Part shown: piece after piece, positions 1-8,610 of the stretch | Position numbering within the stretch: position 1 is the first letter of the stretch | Layout of the letters: every line of letters starts with the position of its first letter | DNA from: an uncultured Christensenellaceae bacterium | GTDB taxonomy: Bacteria; Bacillota; Clostridia; Christensenellales; Christensenellaceae | Assembly (NCBI GenBank): GCA_934555865.1 | Contig: CAKTFI010000001.1 | Location: 1 to 64,000, forward strand | Direction of reading: 5' to 3' | Length of the DNA stretch: 64,000 bases | The notes under the pieces: model-generated | Database searches by the model: none | What the model was told of the DNA's origin: nothing | What the model saw: the letters and a program-made list of their open reading frames with translations, nothing else | Translations under genes and position numbers: made by a program

Positions 1-89
1 TCCTGGCGCTGGCCAAGGCCTTGCAGAGCGAGGAAGTCAAGAAGTTCATCGAAGAGAACTATGACGGCGCGGTCATCCCGATGTTCTAA
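1..89 (+). CDS. metQ: MetQ/NlpA-type substrate-binding lipoprotein (C-terminal end only)
   Basis: Only the last 28 codons lie in the window, read in the frame that ends at TAA 87-89. The residues include SEEVKKFIEENYDGAVIPMF, the typical ending of methionine ABC-transporter substrate-binding lipoproteins, which deliver D/L-methionine to the MetNI importer at the membrane. The N-terminus, lipobox and transporter partners are outside the window. A strong terminator follows directly, so this is the last gene of its operon. The family call rests on this C-terminal signature alone. Confidence 0.7.
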   Translation, partial: LALAKALQSEEVKKFIEENYDGAVIPMF

Positions 90-108
90 GAAAAAAACAG
101 GCTACCAG

Positions 109-140
109 GGCCGCTCTCCCAAACGGGAGGGCGGCCTTTT
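109..140 (+). terminator. Rho-independent terminator after metQ-like gene
   Basis: A 12-bp GC-rich stem (ggccgctctccc / gggagggcggcc, with G-T pairs) closes an AAAC loop and is followed by TTTT, 20 bases after the stop codon. Confidence 0.85.
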
Positions 141-305
141 CGCGGTTTGGACAAGGCGTATGATGCGGGATCCGATTTCAGGTGGGATTTCTGCTCGGCG
201 ATGAAGGCTCGACAGTAACTGCCTCCTAAGATGGTGCAGGGTGGCGGAGTTTCCCAGTATTTCTCTTGGGAAAGGACGCTTCTGCCCGTGCGGGGGAAAA
301 CACGG

Positions 306-334
306 TGTTCAAAGTGCGGAAATTGGGTTATAAT
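306..334 (+). promoter_or_regulatory. Candidate sigma-A promoter for the DUF4438 gene
   Basis: A perfect TATAAT at 329-334 has TGTTCA at 306-311 with a 17-bp spacer. The 310-bp gap before the DUF4438 gene also holds a TTTCCCA/TGGGAAA stem-loop (about 250-273), but I recognise no riboswitch class or T-box consensus in it. Confidence 0.45.
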
Positions 335-451
335 AACAGCAAAGCGCGAAAGGACCCGGTTCGGCTCGCAAGGGTGGGCGGCAAGGCTTTTGCGCTGGGG
401 CGAATTTTGCGCCCGAGAAAGTATCGATCATAGAAGAGGGGGAGAAGAAAT

Positions 452-1306
452 ATGTTAAGAACGAATGAGTCGCGGCTCGTCAAGCTGTCTGTCCAGGGGG
501 AGATTTCCCCGCCGGGATACAGCGACCTTGGCAAGGTGGACGCCCAGGGGAAGATCTTTGTGCTGCCGGGGACGGGCGGGATCTCTTATAATGTGAGGAT
601 CGGCGACCTGGCTAACGCTTTTGAGGCGGACCATATCGAGCCGGGCGTGAGCACGCGCAATCCGGATACGCGCAGCAGCAACGCTTATAACTACCTTTCC
701 TGCATCGGCAACGAGGCCACGGTCATCACCGGCGATGCCAAGGGTGCCAAAGGCTTTGTCACGGGCACGCACGGCGGGATCGAGCATGTCATCCTGTACT
801 TCCCGGAGGATGCGCTCGAAAAGATGAACATTGGCGACAAGGTGAATGTCAAATCCTTTGGGCAGGGGCTGCAGCTGCTGGATTACCCGGACATCTCGGT
901 GATGAACCTGGACCCGGCGGTGCTCAAAAAGTTGCACATCCGCGAGGAGGACGGCAAGCTGATCGTCCCGGTGGCCAAGGCGGTGCCCGGCTGCCTCATG
1001 GGGTCGGGGTTGGGCGCATCGACAACCAAGCGGGGCGATTATGACATCACGATGTTCGACGAAAAGCTGGTTCGGGAATACCGTCTGGACGAACTCCGCC
1101 TGGGCGATCTGGTGGCGCTGTTGGATTGCGACAACACGAACGGGCGCAACTTCATCACGGGCGCGCTTTCAATCGGTGTCATCGTGCATGGGAGCTGCAA
1201 AATCTCCGGGCATGGGCCGGGCGTGACGACGCTGTTCTCCTGCCTAACGGGCAAGCTCGGCTATACCCTCGAGGATTCGGCGAATCTCGCGGATCTTTTG
1301 CTGTGA
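452..1306 (+). CDS. DUF4438 domain-containing protein
   Basis: This 284-residue protein matches the DUF4438 family (TM_1086-like), which has no established biochemical role. It has no signal peptide or membrane segment, so it is probably cytosolic. Visible features are a glycine-rich FVTGTHGGIEHV segment near residue 105, a GSGLGASTTKRGDYDI stretch near 190, and a GHGPGV motif near 265. The start has a GGGGGAG ribosome site 7-8 bases upstream. It is a single-gene unit between a leader of about 310 bp and a terminator. Family assignment is from recognition of the overall sequence; function is unknown. Confidence 0.75.
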   Translation: MLRTNESRLVKLSVQGEISPPGYSDLGKVDAQGKIFVLPGTGGISYNVRIGDLANAFEADHIEPGVSTRNPDTRSSNAYNYLSCIGNEATVITGDAKGAKGFVTGTHGGIEHVILYFPEDALEKMNIGDKVNVKSFGQGLQLLDYPDISVMNLDPAVLKKLHIREEDGKLIVPVAKAVPGCLMGSGLGASTTKRGDYDITMFDEKLVREYRLDELRLGDLVALLDCDNTNGRNFITGALSIGVIVHGSCKISGHGPGVTTLFSCLTGKLGYTLEDSANLADLLL

Positions 1307-1312
1307 ACAATG

Positions 1313-1340
1313 GGGCGGCAGGCATTCTGCCGCCCTTTTT
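1313..1340 (+). terminator. Rho-independent terminator after DUF4438 gene
   Basis: A perfect 9-bp stem GGGCGGCAG/CTGCCGCCC with loop GCATT is followed by TTTTT. Confidence 0.9.
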
Positions 1341-1417
1341 GACGAAAAGAGAATCACGGGCTGGCCGGTTGGCCATACTGGGGATTGTAAATACTTTTCA
1401 AAGCATTCGATGCGAAA

Positions 1418-1446
1418 TAGACAGCAAGCGTAATCTGTGATAAGAT
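1418..1446 (+). promoter_or_regulatory. Promoter of the trxB-glmM-glmS operon
   Basis: TAGACA (1418-1423) and TAAGAT (1441-1446) are separated by exactly 17 bp, about 30 bases before the trxB start. Confidence 0.6.
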
Positions 1447-1477
1447 AAACGGGAGTATCGAATGGGAAGGAGATCCT

Positions 1478-2392
1478 ATGTACGATATATTGATCCTGGG
1501 CGGCGGGCCGGCCGGACTTTCGGCGGCAATCTATGGCGCGCGCGCCGGGTTACGGGTCGCCGTGATGGAAAAGATGGCGGCGGGCGGACAGATCGTGTCC
1601 ACGCACCGGCTGGAGAACTACCCGGGGTTTGTTCAGGGCATCTCCGGCCCGGAATTTTCCGAAAGCCTGCGGCAGCAGGCAGCGCGCTTCGGCGCGGAAT
1701 GGATCGCCGAAGAGGCGGTCGAGGCGGATCTTCGGCCGATGGAAAAGCGCGTGACGGGAAAGCGGGGCGTATATACGGCGAAAAGCGTGATCCTGGCCAT
1801 GGGCGCGGCACCGCGCAAATTGCAGGTTCCGGGGGAGGAGGCTTTCACGGGGATGGGTGTTTCCTACTGCGCGACCTGTGACGGTGCGTTTTTCCGGGGG
1901 ATGCGTGTCGCGGTCGTGGGCGGCGGCGACACGGCCTTTGAGGATGCGCTGTATCTGGCGGACCTCGCGGCGGAGGTATACCTCGTCCACCGGCGGGAGC
2001 AATTCCGTGCGCAGCAGTACCTGGTCGACCGGGCGGCGAACACGGAAAATATTCACTTTGTAAAAAACGCCGTGCCGGTGGAGATCGGCGGCGGCATGGA
2101 CTTGAGCTTCCTGCGCCTGCAAAACACGGCGACGGGAGCGGAGGAGACGCTGGAAGTCGAAGGCGTCTTTGTGGCGATCGGGCAGCAGCCCAGTACCGTG
2201 CTCGTTGCGGGGCAGGTCGCGCTCGACCCGGCCGGATATGTGATTGCCGGAGAGGACACCAAGACGAACCTGCCGGGGGTCTTTGCGGCGGGGGATCTGC
2301 GGCAGAAGCCGCTGCGGCAGGTCGTGACGGCGGCGGCAGACGGCGCCGTCGCGGCGATGCAGGCGCATGCGGCCTGCATGCATCAAGAGTAA
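1478..2392 (+). CDS. trxB: Thioredoxin-disulfide reductase
   Basis: A 304-residue low-molecular-weight flavoprotein that moves electrons from NADPH through FAD to thioredoxin in the cytosol. The N-terminal FAD-binding GGGPAG motif is at residues 8-13, the redox-active CATC pair at C131/C134, the NAD(P)-binding GGGDTA motif follows near residue 150, and the C-terminal GVFAAGD FAD motif is near residue 265. The length is normal for the family. The start has an AAGGAG site 6 bases upstream. It opens an operon with glmM (15-bp gap) and glmS, linking redox balance and wall-precursor supply in one transcript. Confidence 0.95.
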   Translation: MYDILILGGGPAGLSAAIYGARAGLRVAVMEKMAAGGQIVSTHRLENYPGFVQGISGPEFSESLRQQAARFGAEWIAEEAVEADLRPMEKRVTGKRGVYTAKSVILAMGAAPRKLQVPGEEAFTGMGVSYCATCDGAFFRGMRVAVVGGGDTAFEDALYLADLAAEVYLVHRREQFRAQQYLVDRAANTENIHFVKNAVPVEIGGGMDLSFLRLQNTATGAEETLEVEGVFVAIGQQPSTVLVAGQVALDPAGYVIAGEDTKTNLPGVFAAGDLRQKPLRQVVTAAADGAVAAMQAHAACMHQE

Positions 2393-2407
2393 GGACGGAA
2401 ACAGGAA

Positions 2408-3751
2408 ATGGGAAAATTGTTTGGCACAGACGGTATTCGCGGGGTCGCCAATCAAAAGCTGGACAGCATCCTGGCCTACCGGCTGGGGCAAGCGTGCGCG
2501 GTGGAACTGACCGATTCCGCACATCATGCGCGGATATTGATCGGGCGGGACACCCGCATCTCCGGCGATATGCTGGAAAGCGCGCTGGTCGCGGGCATTT
2601 GCTCGGCCGGGGCGACGGCGGAGGTGCTGGGCGTCGTCCCGACGCCGGCGATCGCATACCTGACGCGGAAATATCAGGCCGATGCGGGGATCGTCATCAG
2701 CGCCTCGCACAATTCGATGGAATACAACGGACTCAAAGTGTTCAATGCGCAGGGCTATAAGCTGGCGGACGAGATCGAGGCACGCATTGAGGCGCGCATC
2801 CTCTCCCCGGAAGCGGCGGATTTGCCGACGGGCGCGGCGCTCGGGCGGCGTGTGCAGCGCGACACCGCGGCAGAGGACTATGCCCGGTTTTTGGAGGAGA
2901 GTGCGGAATGCCGCTTGGACGGCCTGCGCCTCGTATTGGACACGGCCAACGGCGCGGCCTGCGAGGTGGCGCCGCGCGTATTTTCCGCGCTGGGCGCGCA
3001 GGTGGAATGCATCGGCAACACGCCGGATGGCACGAATATCAACGCGGACTGCGGGTCGACGCACCCCGAGGGGTTACAGGCGGCAGTCCGGGAACGCGGG
3101 GCGGACATTGGCCTGGCGTTTGACGGCGACGCCGACCGCTTGATCGCAGTGGATGAACAGGGTCGCTTGGTAGACGGCGACCGCGTGATGGCGGTGTGCG
3201 CGACGGATATGCAGGCGCGCGGCAAGCTCGCCCAAAATACCGTCGTCGGAACGGTCATGAGCAACCTGGGCCTGCAATTATACCTGGAAAAGCATGGGAT
3301 GCGCCTGGAAAAGACGGCGGTCGGCGACCGCTATGTGCTGGAACGCATGCTGGCCGAGGGATATAACTTTGGCGGAGAGCAGTCCGGGCATGTGATCCTG
3401 CTCGACAAGAACACGACGGGTGATGCGATGCTCACGGCGTTGCAATTGCTGGGCGTCGTAGTACGCAGCGGCAAGACGCTGGGACAGCTTGCTGACACGG
3501 TGGAGATTCTGCCGCAGGTGCTGGAAAATGCCCGAGTGTCCGAGGAAGGCCGCCTTGCCTATCAGGAGGACGACGCGGTGCAGGCGGAGATCGCCCGGAC
3601 CGAACAGGCGCTTTTGGACAAAGGACGCGTGCTCATCCGGCCTTCCGGAACGGAACCGCTCGTTCGCGTCATGCTGGAAGGCGAAGACATTGGATATATC
3701 CGCGCACAGGCGCAGAAGATCGCTGCGCTCATCGAAGCAAGCGCAAGGTAA
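2408..3751 (+). CDS. glmM: Phosphoglucosamine mutase
   Basis: This 447-residue enzyme interconverts glucosamine-6-phosphate and glucosamine-1-phosphate for UDP-GlcNAc and peptidoglycan synthesis. The phosphoserine loop ISASHN places the catalytic serine at residue 100, and the metal-binding DGDADR loop is near residue 240. The C-terminal RPSGTEPLVRVM phosphate-binding motif is intact. It lies 15 bp downstream of trxB and 15 bp upstream of glmS, so the two amino-sugar steps are co-transcribed. Confidence 0.96.
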   Translation: MGKLFGTDGIRGVANQKLDSILAYRLGQACAVELTDSAHHARILIGRDTRISGDMLESALVAGICSAGATAEVLGVVPTPAIAYLTRKYQADAGIVISASHNSMEYNGLKVFNAQGYKLADEIEARIEARILSPEAADLPTGAALGRRVQRDTAAEDYARFLEESAECRLDGLRLVLDTANGAACEVAPRVFSALGAQVECIGNTPDGTNINADCGSTHPEGLQAAVRERGADIGLAFDGDADRLIAVDEQGRLVDGDRVMAVCATDMQARGKLAQNTVVGTVMSNLGLQLYLEKHGMRLEKTAVGDRYVLERMLAEGYNFGGEQSGHVILLDKNTTGDAMLTALQLLGVVVRSGKTLGQLADTVEILPQVLENARVSEEGRLAYQEDDAVQAEIARTEQALLDKGRVLIRPSGTEPLVRVMLEGEDIGYIRAQAQKIAALIEASAR

Positions 3752-3766
3752 CAGGAGGAAAAAACT

Positions 3767-5599
3767 ATGTGTGGGATCGTAGGATATGTAGGAAAGCGGG
3801 ATGTCCTGCCGGTATTGATGGGCGGTCTGCAAAAGTTGGAATACCGCGGCTATGACAGCGCCGGGGTGGCGTATATCCAGAACGGCGCGATGCATATCGT
3901 CAAGGCCAAGGGCCGTCTCGACAACCTGCGGAAACGGCTTGGGGACGCCAAGGCCGAGGACACGATCGGCATCGGGCATACCCGCTGGGCGACGCATGGG
4001 GAGCCTTCGGACATCAACGCACATCCGCAGACCAACACGGCGGGAGACTTGGCGGTGATCCACAATGGAATCATTGAGAACTTCGCCAAGCTGAAGGCGT
4101 GGCTGCAGGATAAGGGCATCCACTTTGTGTCCGAGACGGACACAGAGGTGATTGCGCATCTCATCAACTATTTCTATGAAGGCGATTTGAAGAGTGCCGT
4201 CATGCACGCCCTGAAGATGCTGGAAGGCTCGTACGGTCTCGGCGTCATCAGCGCGAAGGAGCCGCACACGATCGTCGCGGCGCGCAAGGACAGCCCGCTC
4301 ATCATTGGCTTGGGCAAGGGGGAAAACCTCGTCGCCTCGGACTTCCCGGCTATTTTGGAATACACGCGGGACGCCTATCTGCTAGACGACGGCGAGATCG
4401 CCGTGGTCACGGCGGACGCGGTGGATGTCTATGACCTGTACGGCAACCGGGTGGAGAAGGAACGCTTCACCGTCGATTGGGATGTGACGCAGGCGGAAAA
4501 GGACGGCTGGGAGCATTTCATGATCAAGGAGATCCACGAACAGCCCCGCGCAATGCACGACACCCTGATGGCGCGCATGCGCGATGGTAAGATCGACCTT
4601 TCCGAGATCAATGTCACGGAGGAATTGATCCGCGGCATCCGCGGCATCCACATCGTCGCCTGCGGGAGCGCTTATCACGCCGGGATCCTCGGCAAGTATG
4701 TGATCGAGAATGTGGCGCGCATCCCGGTCAATGTCGATGTGGCCTCGGAATTCCGCTATCGCATGCCGTCGCCGCTGCTCAGTCCGGACGATCTGTTCAT
4801 TGTCATCAGCCAGTCCGGCGAGACGGCGGACACCATCGCGGCGCTGCGCCTGGCCAAGAGCAAGGGCGCCAAGGTCATCGCCATCACGAATGTGAAGGGC
4901 AGCACGATCTCGCGCGAGGCGGATTTTGCGATGCACACGCAGGCGGGCATGGAAGTGGCCGTCGCGACCTCCAAGGGGTATTTGACGCAGGTCCTGTGCC
5001 TGTACATGATCGCGGCGGAGATCGGCCGGATGCGCGGCGAATTGGATACGGCGCAGTATGCGGCGTTTGTGGAGAACCTGAAAAAGCTGCCGAAGCAGCT
5101 GGAAGAGGTGCTGGCAGACAAGGCGGTGGTGCAGCAGCTCGCTTCGCAGCGGTTCATGGATGTCAACGAATTCTTCCTCGGCCGCGGCATGGACTATGCG
5201 CTCATGATGGAAGGCTCCTTAAAGCTCAAGGAGCTCTCGTATATCCATTCGGAGACCTATCCGGCGGGAGAGCTCAAGCACGGCCCGATCGCGCTCATCG
5301 AAAAGAACACGCTGGTCATGGTGCTGGCGACGCAGAGCGCGCTTTTGGAAAAGCTCGTGAGCAACATCAAGGAGGTCAAGGCGCGCGGCGCGTTCGTCGT
5401 GGCGATGACGCAGAAGCACAACAAAGAACTGCTGCAAAAGGCGGCGGATGTCGTGCTCGAACTGCCGGATGCAGAGGATCTGTTTGCGCCGATCCTTGCG
5501 GCGGTGCCGTATCAGCTGTACGGATACTACACGGCGGTCTACAAGGGGTGCGATGTCGATAAGCCGCGCAACCTGGCAAAGTCGGTCACTGTGGAATAA
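3767..5599 (+). CDS. glmS: Glutamine--fructose-6-phosphate aminotransferase (isomerizing)
   Basis: A 610-residue enzyme that makes glucosamine-6-phosphate from fructose-6-phosphate and glutamine. It begins MCGIVGYVG, so Cys2 is the exposed glutaminase nucleophile; the N-terminal half is the class II amidotransferase domain, and two SIS isomerase domains follow (SQSGETADT near residue 348). The ending NLAKSVTVE is typical. Only 15 bp separate it from glmM, so the glmS ribozyme found upstream of this gene in many Bacillota cannot sit there. Control is therefore likely through the operon promoter. A terminator follows. Confidence 0.97.
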   Translation: MCGIVGYVGKRDVLPVLMGGLQKLEYRGYDSAGVAYIQNGAMHIVKAKGRLDNLRKRLGDAKAEDTIGIGHTRWATHGEPSDINAHPQTNTAGDLAVIHNGIIENFAKLKAWLQDKGIHFVSETDTEVIAHLINYFYEGDLKSAVMHALKMLEGSYGLGVISAKEPHTIVAARKDSPLIIGLGKGENLVASDFPAILEYTRDAYLLDDGEIAVVTADAVDVYDLYGNRVEKERFTVDWDVTQAEKDGWEHFMIKEIHEQPRAMHDTLMARMRDGKIDLSEINVTEELIRGIRGIHIVACGSAYHAGILGKYVIENVARIPVNVDVASEFRYRMPSPLLSPDDLFIVISQSGETADTIAALRLAKSKGAKVIAITNVKGSTISREADFAMHTQAGMEVAVATSKGYLTQVLCLYMIAAEIGRMRGELDTAQYAAFVENLKKLPKQLEEVLADKAVVQQLASQRFMDVNEFFLGRGMDYALMMEGSLKLKELSYIHSETYPAGELKHGPIALIEKNTLVMVLATQSALLEKLVSNIKEVKARGAFVVAMTQKHNKELLQKAADVVLELPDAEDLFAPILAAVPYQLYGYYTAVYKGCDVDKPRNLAKSVTVE

Positions 5600-5610
5600 A
5601 CATAGGAAAT

Positions 5611-5638
5611 AAAAAAGCTCCCCGCGGGGAGCTTTTTT
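5611..5638. terminator. Bidirectional terminator after glmS
   Basis: A perfect 28-base palindrome (AAAAAAGCTCCCC/GGGGAGCTTTTTT) has a T-run on both strands. Confidence 0.95.
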
Positions 5639-5640
5639 AT

Positions 5641-5806
5641 TATGCGCTTTTTGGGCAGTTTTTTTGGCGCGGCGCTGATGCAGATTGACGAGCAAAAGCC
5701 CCACCGAGCTTGTAAGCCCGATCAAGAGGAGCGCGATCCAGGCGATCTGATAGCTGCCGCTGGCGTCATAGATGGCACCTATGAGCGGAGAGGGAAAGTC
5801 CCCGCG
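5641..5806 (-). pseudogene. MFS transporter remnant, C-terminal fragment
   Basis: Read leftward, this stretch encodes SPLIGAIYDASGSYQIAW, then a hydrophobic helix (IALLLIGLTSSVGLLLVNL) and a basic tail (HQRRAKK). That pattern is the last transmembrane helix and cytoplasmic end of a major facilitator superfamily transporter. There is no start codon in place and the frame runs through the terminator into glmS antisense without a natural stop, so it is a broken gene. It lies head-to-head with an N-half MFS fragment on the other strand, implying an inversion. Confidence 0.65.
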
Positions 5807-5817
5807 TCCGAAAGACC

Positions 5818-5901
5818 GGCTGGCGCTGGGTCTATCGCGGCTTGGTCGCCGTCCTCCCGATCATTCTGCTGCTGCGCGACAGGCCGGAAAAGCTTTTTGG
5901 A
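5818..5901 (+). pseudogene. MFS transporter remnant, N-half fragment (inverted relative to the C-terminal fragment)
   Basis: The plus strand encodes GWRWVYRGLVAVLPIILLLR followed by DRPEKLFG. This resembles the helix 5-6 region that ends the N-terminal half of many MFS transporters (GWRW...LLLRDRPE). It has no start and soon meets stops. With the minus-strand C-terminal fragment 12 bp away it records an inversion and decay of one transporter, or of two. Confidence 0.55.
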
Positions 5902-5978
5902 ACGCATAGAACCCTCGATGATTTGCGTAACATCAATTGGAAAGCGCAGCACAAAAGGTTTCTGCGTATTTTGGCACG

Positions 5979-6009
5979 AAAAAGGACGCCCTCCTGTGGC
6001 GTCCTTTTT
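5979..6009. terminator. Bidirectional terminator, mainly for the minus-strand gene at 6024
   Basis: A perfect 12-bp stem AAAAAGGACGCC/GGCGTCCTTTTT with a 7-base loop has T-runs on both strands. Confidence 0.9.
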
Positions 6010-6023
6010 GGAAAAACAGAAAC

Positions 6024-6431
6024 TTACTTCTGCTGATTCTTTACCGCACCAATGATATACAATGCCGGCAAAACCAAGCCGAGTAGCAAGGAAAAGACAG
6101 GGAAGGAGCCACCGCCAACCACGGTGAGGATGCTACCAAGGACACAGAATGCAGCAACGACTGCACCCCAAACGATACAAGATTGTGCCTTATCCGGACG
6201 CGCACAATTCTTAACGCCGAGGATTCCAGCAACCAATTCCATAGCAGAGCTCAGAACCATGAAGATGCTGGCGACATAGAGGAAGGGCGTCCCTGCACCA
6301 ATGGAAATCAAAAATGCAATGCCTGCAATTGCAATCAACGAGGTGATAATCGAAATCGCCCCAGCGATGATCATTAAAATGCCTGTAACTTTAAGGAAAT
6401 TTTTGCCCTGCGGCTGAATGTTTTGTTCCAT
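6024..6431 (-). CDS. Small four-helix membrane protein of unknown function
   Basis: A 135-residue protein with about four hydrophobic helices (near residues 14-40, 48-70, 84-106 and 110-130) and short polar ends. It begins MEQNIQPQGKNFLK and ends in VKNQQK. The start has an AGAAAGG site 6 bases upstream. I recognise no characterised family; the layout resembles small DUF4064-like membrane proteins. It lies 29 bp downstream of a lipoprotein gene on the same strand, probably in one transcript. Base composition is lower in GC than the surroundings, which may mean later acquisition. Confidence 0.6.
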   Translation of the reverse strand: MEQNIQPQGKNFLKVTGILMIIAGAISIITSLIAIAGIAFLISIGAGTPFLYVASIFMVLSSAMELVAGILGVKNCARPDKAQSCIVWGAVVAAFCVLGSILTVVGGGSFPVFSLLLGLVLPALYIIGAVKNQQK

Positions 6432-6460
6432 AAAATACCTTTCTGCACAAGAGTGTGCGT

Positions 6461-7018
6461 TTATTCTGTGACTTTGATGTTTGCGAGAATGGCCTGAATA
6501 TCAGGATCTTCTAGAGAGAGTGTCTGATTACCTGTTTTTGTGAGGAAGCAAGCGGTGATGGTGATATCATCTTTGACCGCTTCCACCATAATGGTTTTGG
6601 CGTCTTCAAAGCTTGCATACTCATACCCCGTCCAATCGTAATCGCCAAGCGTAAAACCTTCAATATCCTTGGCATCCTCAAACAGGCTTTTAGCAGAGTA
6701 GTAGATGGTGTCTGGCCCATAATAGGTGATGGTTACAAGTGGCTTTGAAAAGAGGTCAAATTCGTTCTTGGCACCCTTGCAAAGGTAAATCGAATTTGGG
6801 TTATTATCCCCTTCGTATGCATCAAAAACATCTGAAACGGGGAACGCTTTCCAACCCTTTGGAGCCATTGCGCTCACATTGCCCGCGTCAAAGATTTCAC
6901 CCGTAATCTTGGTGGGATCCTGATTCTTACCCTTCGCTCCGCATGCCGTGCAGAGGGAAAGCATGAGTAGCCCAACCAATACCAACGCCAATTTTGTGCG
7001 CCACGCATTTACTCGCAT
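6461..7018 (-). CDS. Lipoprotein of unknown function
   Basis: About 185 residues. The N-terminus has a basic start, a hydrophobic stretch (LALVLVGLLMLSL) and a CTAC lipobox with the modified Cys near residue 26, so the mature protein is tethered to the outer face of the membrane. I chose ATG at 7018 because the GGAG site is 13 bases upstream; the upstream in-frame TTG is only 1 base from it. The mature part (APKGWKAFPVSDVF..., SFEDAKTIMVEAV...) resembles surface-exposed stress-type lipoproteins, but no family is certain. It is co-directional with the small membrane protein downstream. Confidence 0.65.
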   Translation of the reverse strand: MRVNAWRTKLALVLVGLLMLSLCTACGAKGKNQDPTKITGEIFDAGNVSAMAPKGWKAFPVSDVFDAYEGDNNPNSIYLCKGAKNEFDLFSKPLVTITYYGPDTIYYSAKSLFEDAKDIEGFTLGDYDWTGYEYASFEDAKTIMVEAVKDDITITACFLTKTGNQTLSLEDPDIQAILANIKVTE

Positions 7019-7087
7019 AAGTGTAAACAAACTCCTTTCTATTAAAATTTATCTCATATTCAATATAGCAAAACACAGAAAAAAAGC

Positions 7088-7109
7088 AAAGTACCCTAAG
7101 GGTACTTTT
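7088..7109 (-). terminator. Terminator of the LuxR-type regulator gene
   Basis: The stem AAAGTACCC/GGGTACTTT is followed on the minus strand by a run of T (ctttttttc). Confidence 0.75.
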
Positions 7110-7158
7110 ATGATAATGCGGAAAAAAACTATTAAAATGTAAGAAATATGTACAGGTA

Positions 7159-8604
7159 TCACTTTTTTTGGTGGCAGGCACAGTACAGCTCTTCCAGCCG
7201 ATGACTGCGGCGCAACAGCTCGAGGTAGAGCAGCAATTCCTCGCGCGTGGACACGCCGAGCTTTTTATAGATGCTCTTATTGTGCTTGCGCACGGTGTTG
7301 ATGCTGATAAACGCGAGAGAGGGAATCTCCGAGATCTCGCGCTTGTCGATATAGTATTGGAAGACATTCCATTCCGCAGGTGTGAGCAGGGTGGCCCCGT
7401 CGATGAAGGCGGAGAGCATTTCCATCATTTCCTCGGTGAACTGTCGATGGGAGGGGTTCTCCTCGGGGGACAACTTGTCGAGAGAGAGGTCCCCCTCTGT
7501 GACGCGGGCGGGTATCTCCTGTGAGTCATATGGGAGCTCAATGGCGCGGAGAATCTCTTGTAGAGATGTGGCTTCATTGGGTACATCGATCCTGCAGTGC
7601 TCCAAGGGGATGGAGAATTCCTGGTTGCGATAATTGTGGGTATCCGGAAAGGTTAGAACTTTCTCTGTGGGTGGATATTTCTCCGCGAGAGGTTGTAGTA
7701 GGCAGAGATGCCCTTGGGTGCAGCGGTAGATTTTCTGCTGAGGATATAGTTTGTGCAGGTATTCGGCAATAGATGCGATAAATCCGTTGGAAGAGGGTAG
7801 ATCGGAAAGCGCAATCTCCAAAAATGCAAGATGGGAGAGCTTGACAATTAGGACGCGGAAGGGCTCTTGGCGTGACAGTAAATGTGCTGTGTCACGCAAA
7901 AAAGCGGCCCGATTATAGGTGCGGGTGGAGAAATCATAGATATCATCCAAATTTTCGATGGCTAAAAGATATCCAAAAATACCGATGGATTGAAAGAATA
8001 ATTCCAATAGTTGGTGCGGAAAGAGGAATTGTTGTACAATAATAGGTACAATGCCAAAGATGAGTAAGCCAAGAGCAATCAGGTGTTGGGACTGCACGAG
8101 CAGCTTGCGATGGCGCAGCAACAGATAGATGGAAAAGAGCATGTAAAGATATCCGCAGAAATAGAGCAGATAGATCATAAAAGCATGACAATAGATCCCA
8201 GCCGCGTCATAATAAAATACCCAGCGGAACAGTGGGTTAAGCGCGAGCGGGAGAAAGATGCCTAAAACCTCCGGTAACAGGAACAGGCAGAGTTTCCATT
8301 GGGAAAGATGCCGGTGCAATCCCAGCAGCACCAGGATATACCACGCAAACAGACAGGAAGTGCTGGTGTGCAAAAATAGGAACAGGAAATTCAAAATATC
8401 CCGGTAGGTATCGCTGTAATTGTAGATGTGCGAATTGCCAAAGGAGCTCCAAATGTCAAAGACGGCGGAGGCCAGTGAGGTGAGGATGATATAGAAGAGC
8501 AAGCGGTTGCTTTCGCGCTGTAACCCCTTTTTAAGGAGGATGAAGAACAGCGAGATGACGGAAATGACCACCGCGCACAGGTCAAAGTCGATGTTATAAA
8601 TCAT
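7159..8604 (-). CDS. Membrane-anchored LuxR-type transcriptional regulator
   Basis: A 481-residue protein with seven or so N-terminal hydrophobic helices (roughly residues 8-225), a middle cytoplasmic region, and a C-terminal LuxR helix-turn-helix (LLTPAEWNVFQYYI ... INTVRKHNKSIYKKLGV ... TREELLLYL, about residues 410-465). This fits one-component regulators that sense something at the membrane and bind DNA directly. I start it at ATG 8604; upstream codons run into the tRNA gene. A TATAAT lies only 6-7 bases before that ATG, so the mRNA may be almost leaderless. Target genes are unknown; the adjacent lipoprotein pair is a candidate. Confidence 0.75.
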   Translation of the reverse strand: MIYNIDFDLCAVVISVISLFFILLKKGLQRESNRLLFYIILTSLASAVFDIWSSFGNSHIYNYSDTYRDILNFLFLFLHTSTSCLFAWYILVLLGLHRHLSQWKLCLFLLPEVLGIFLPLALNPLFRWVFYYDAAGIYCHAFMIYLLYFCGYLYMLFSIYLLLRHRKLLVQSQHLIALGLLIFGIVPIIVQQFLFPHQLLELFFQSIGIFGYLLAIENLDDIYDFSTRTYNRAAFLRDTAHLLSRQEPFRVLIVKLSHLAFLEIALSDLPSSNGFIASIAEYLHKLYPQQKIYRCTQGHLCLLQPLAEKYPPTEKVLTFPDTHNYRNQEFSIPLEHCRIDVPNEATSLQEILRAIELPYDSQEIPARVTEGDLSLDKLSPEENPSHRQFTEEMMEMLSAFIDGATLLTPAEWNVFQYYIDKREISEIPSLAFISINTVRKHNKSIYKKLGVSTREELLLYLELLRRSHRLEELYCACHQKK

Positions 8605-8610
8605 ATTCCT

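Noticed and set aside
141-451. T-box or riboswitch in the leader of the DUF4438 gene
   Set aside because: A GCAGGGTGG string looks superficially like a T-box element, but the conserved TGGNACC core and specifier stem are absent.
1550-3064. Long minus-strand open frame (504 codons) opposite trxB-glmM
   Set aside because: It is antisense to two certain genes, is Arg/His-rich as GC-rich shadow frames are, and has no family resemblance.
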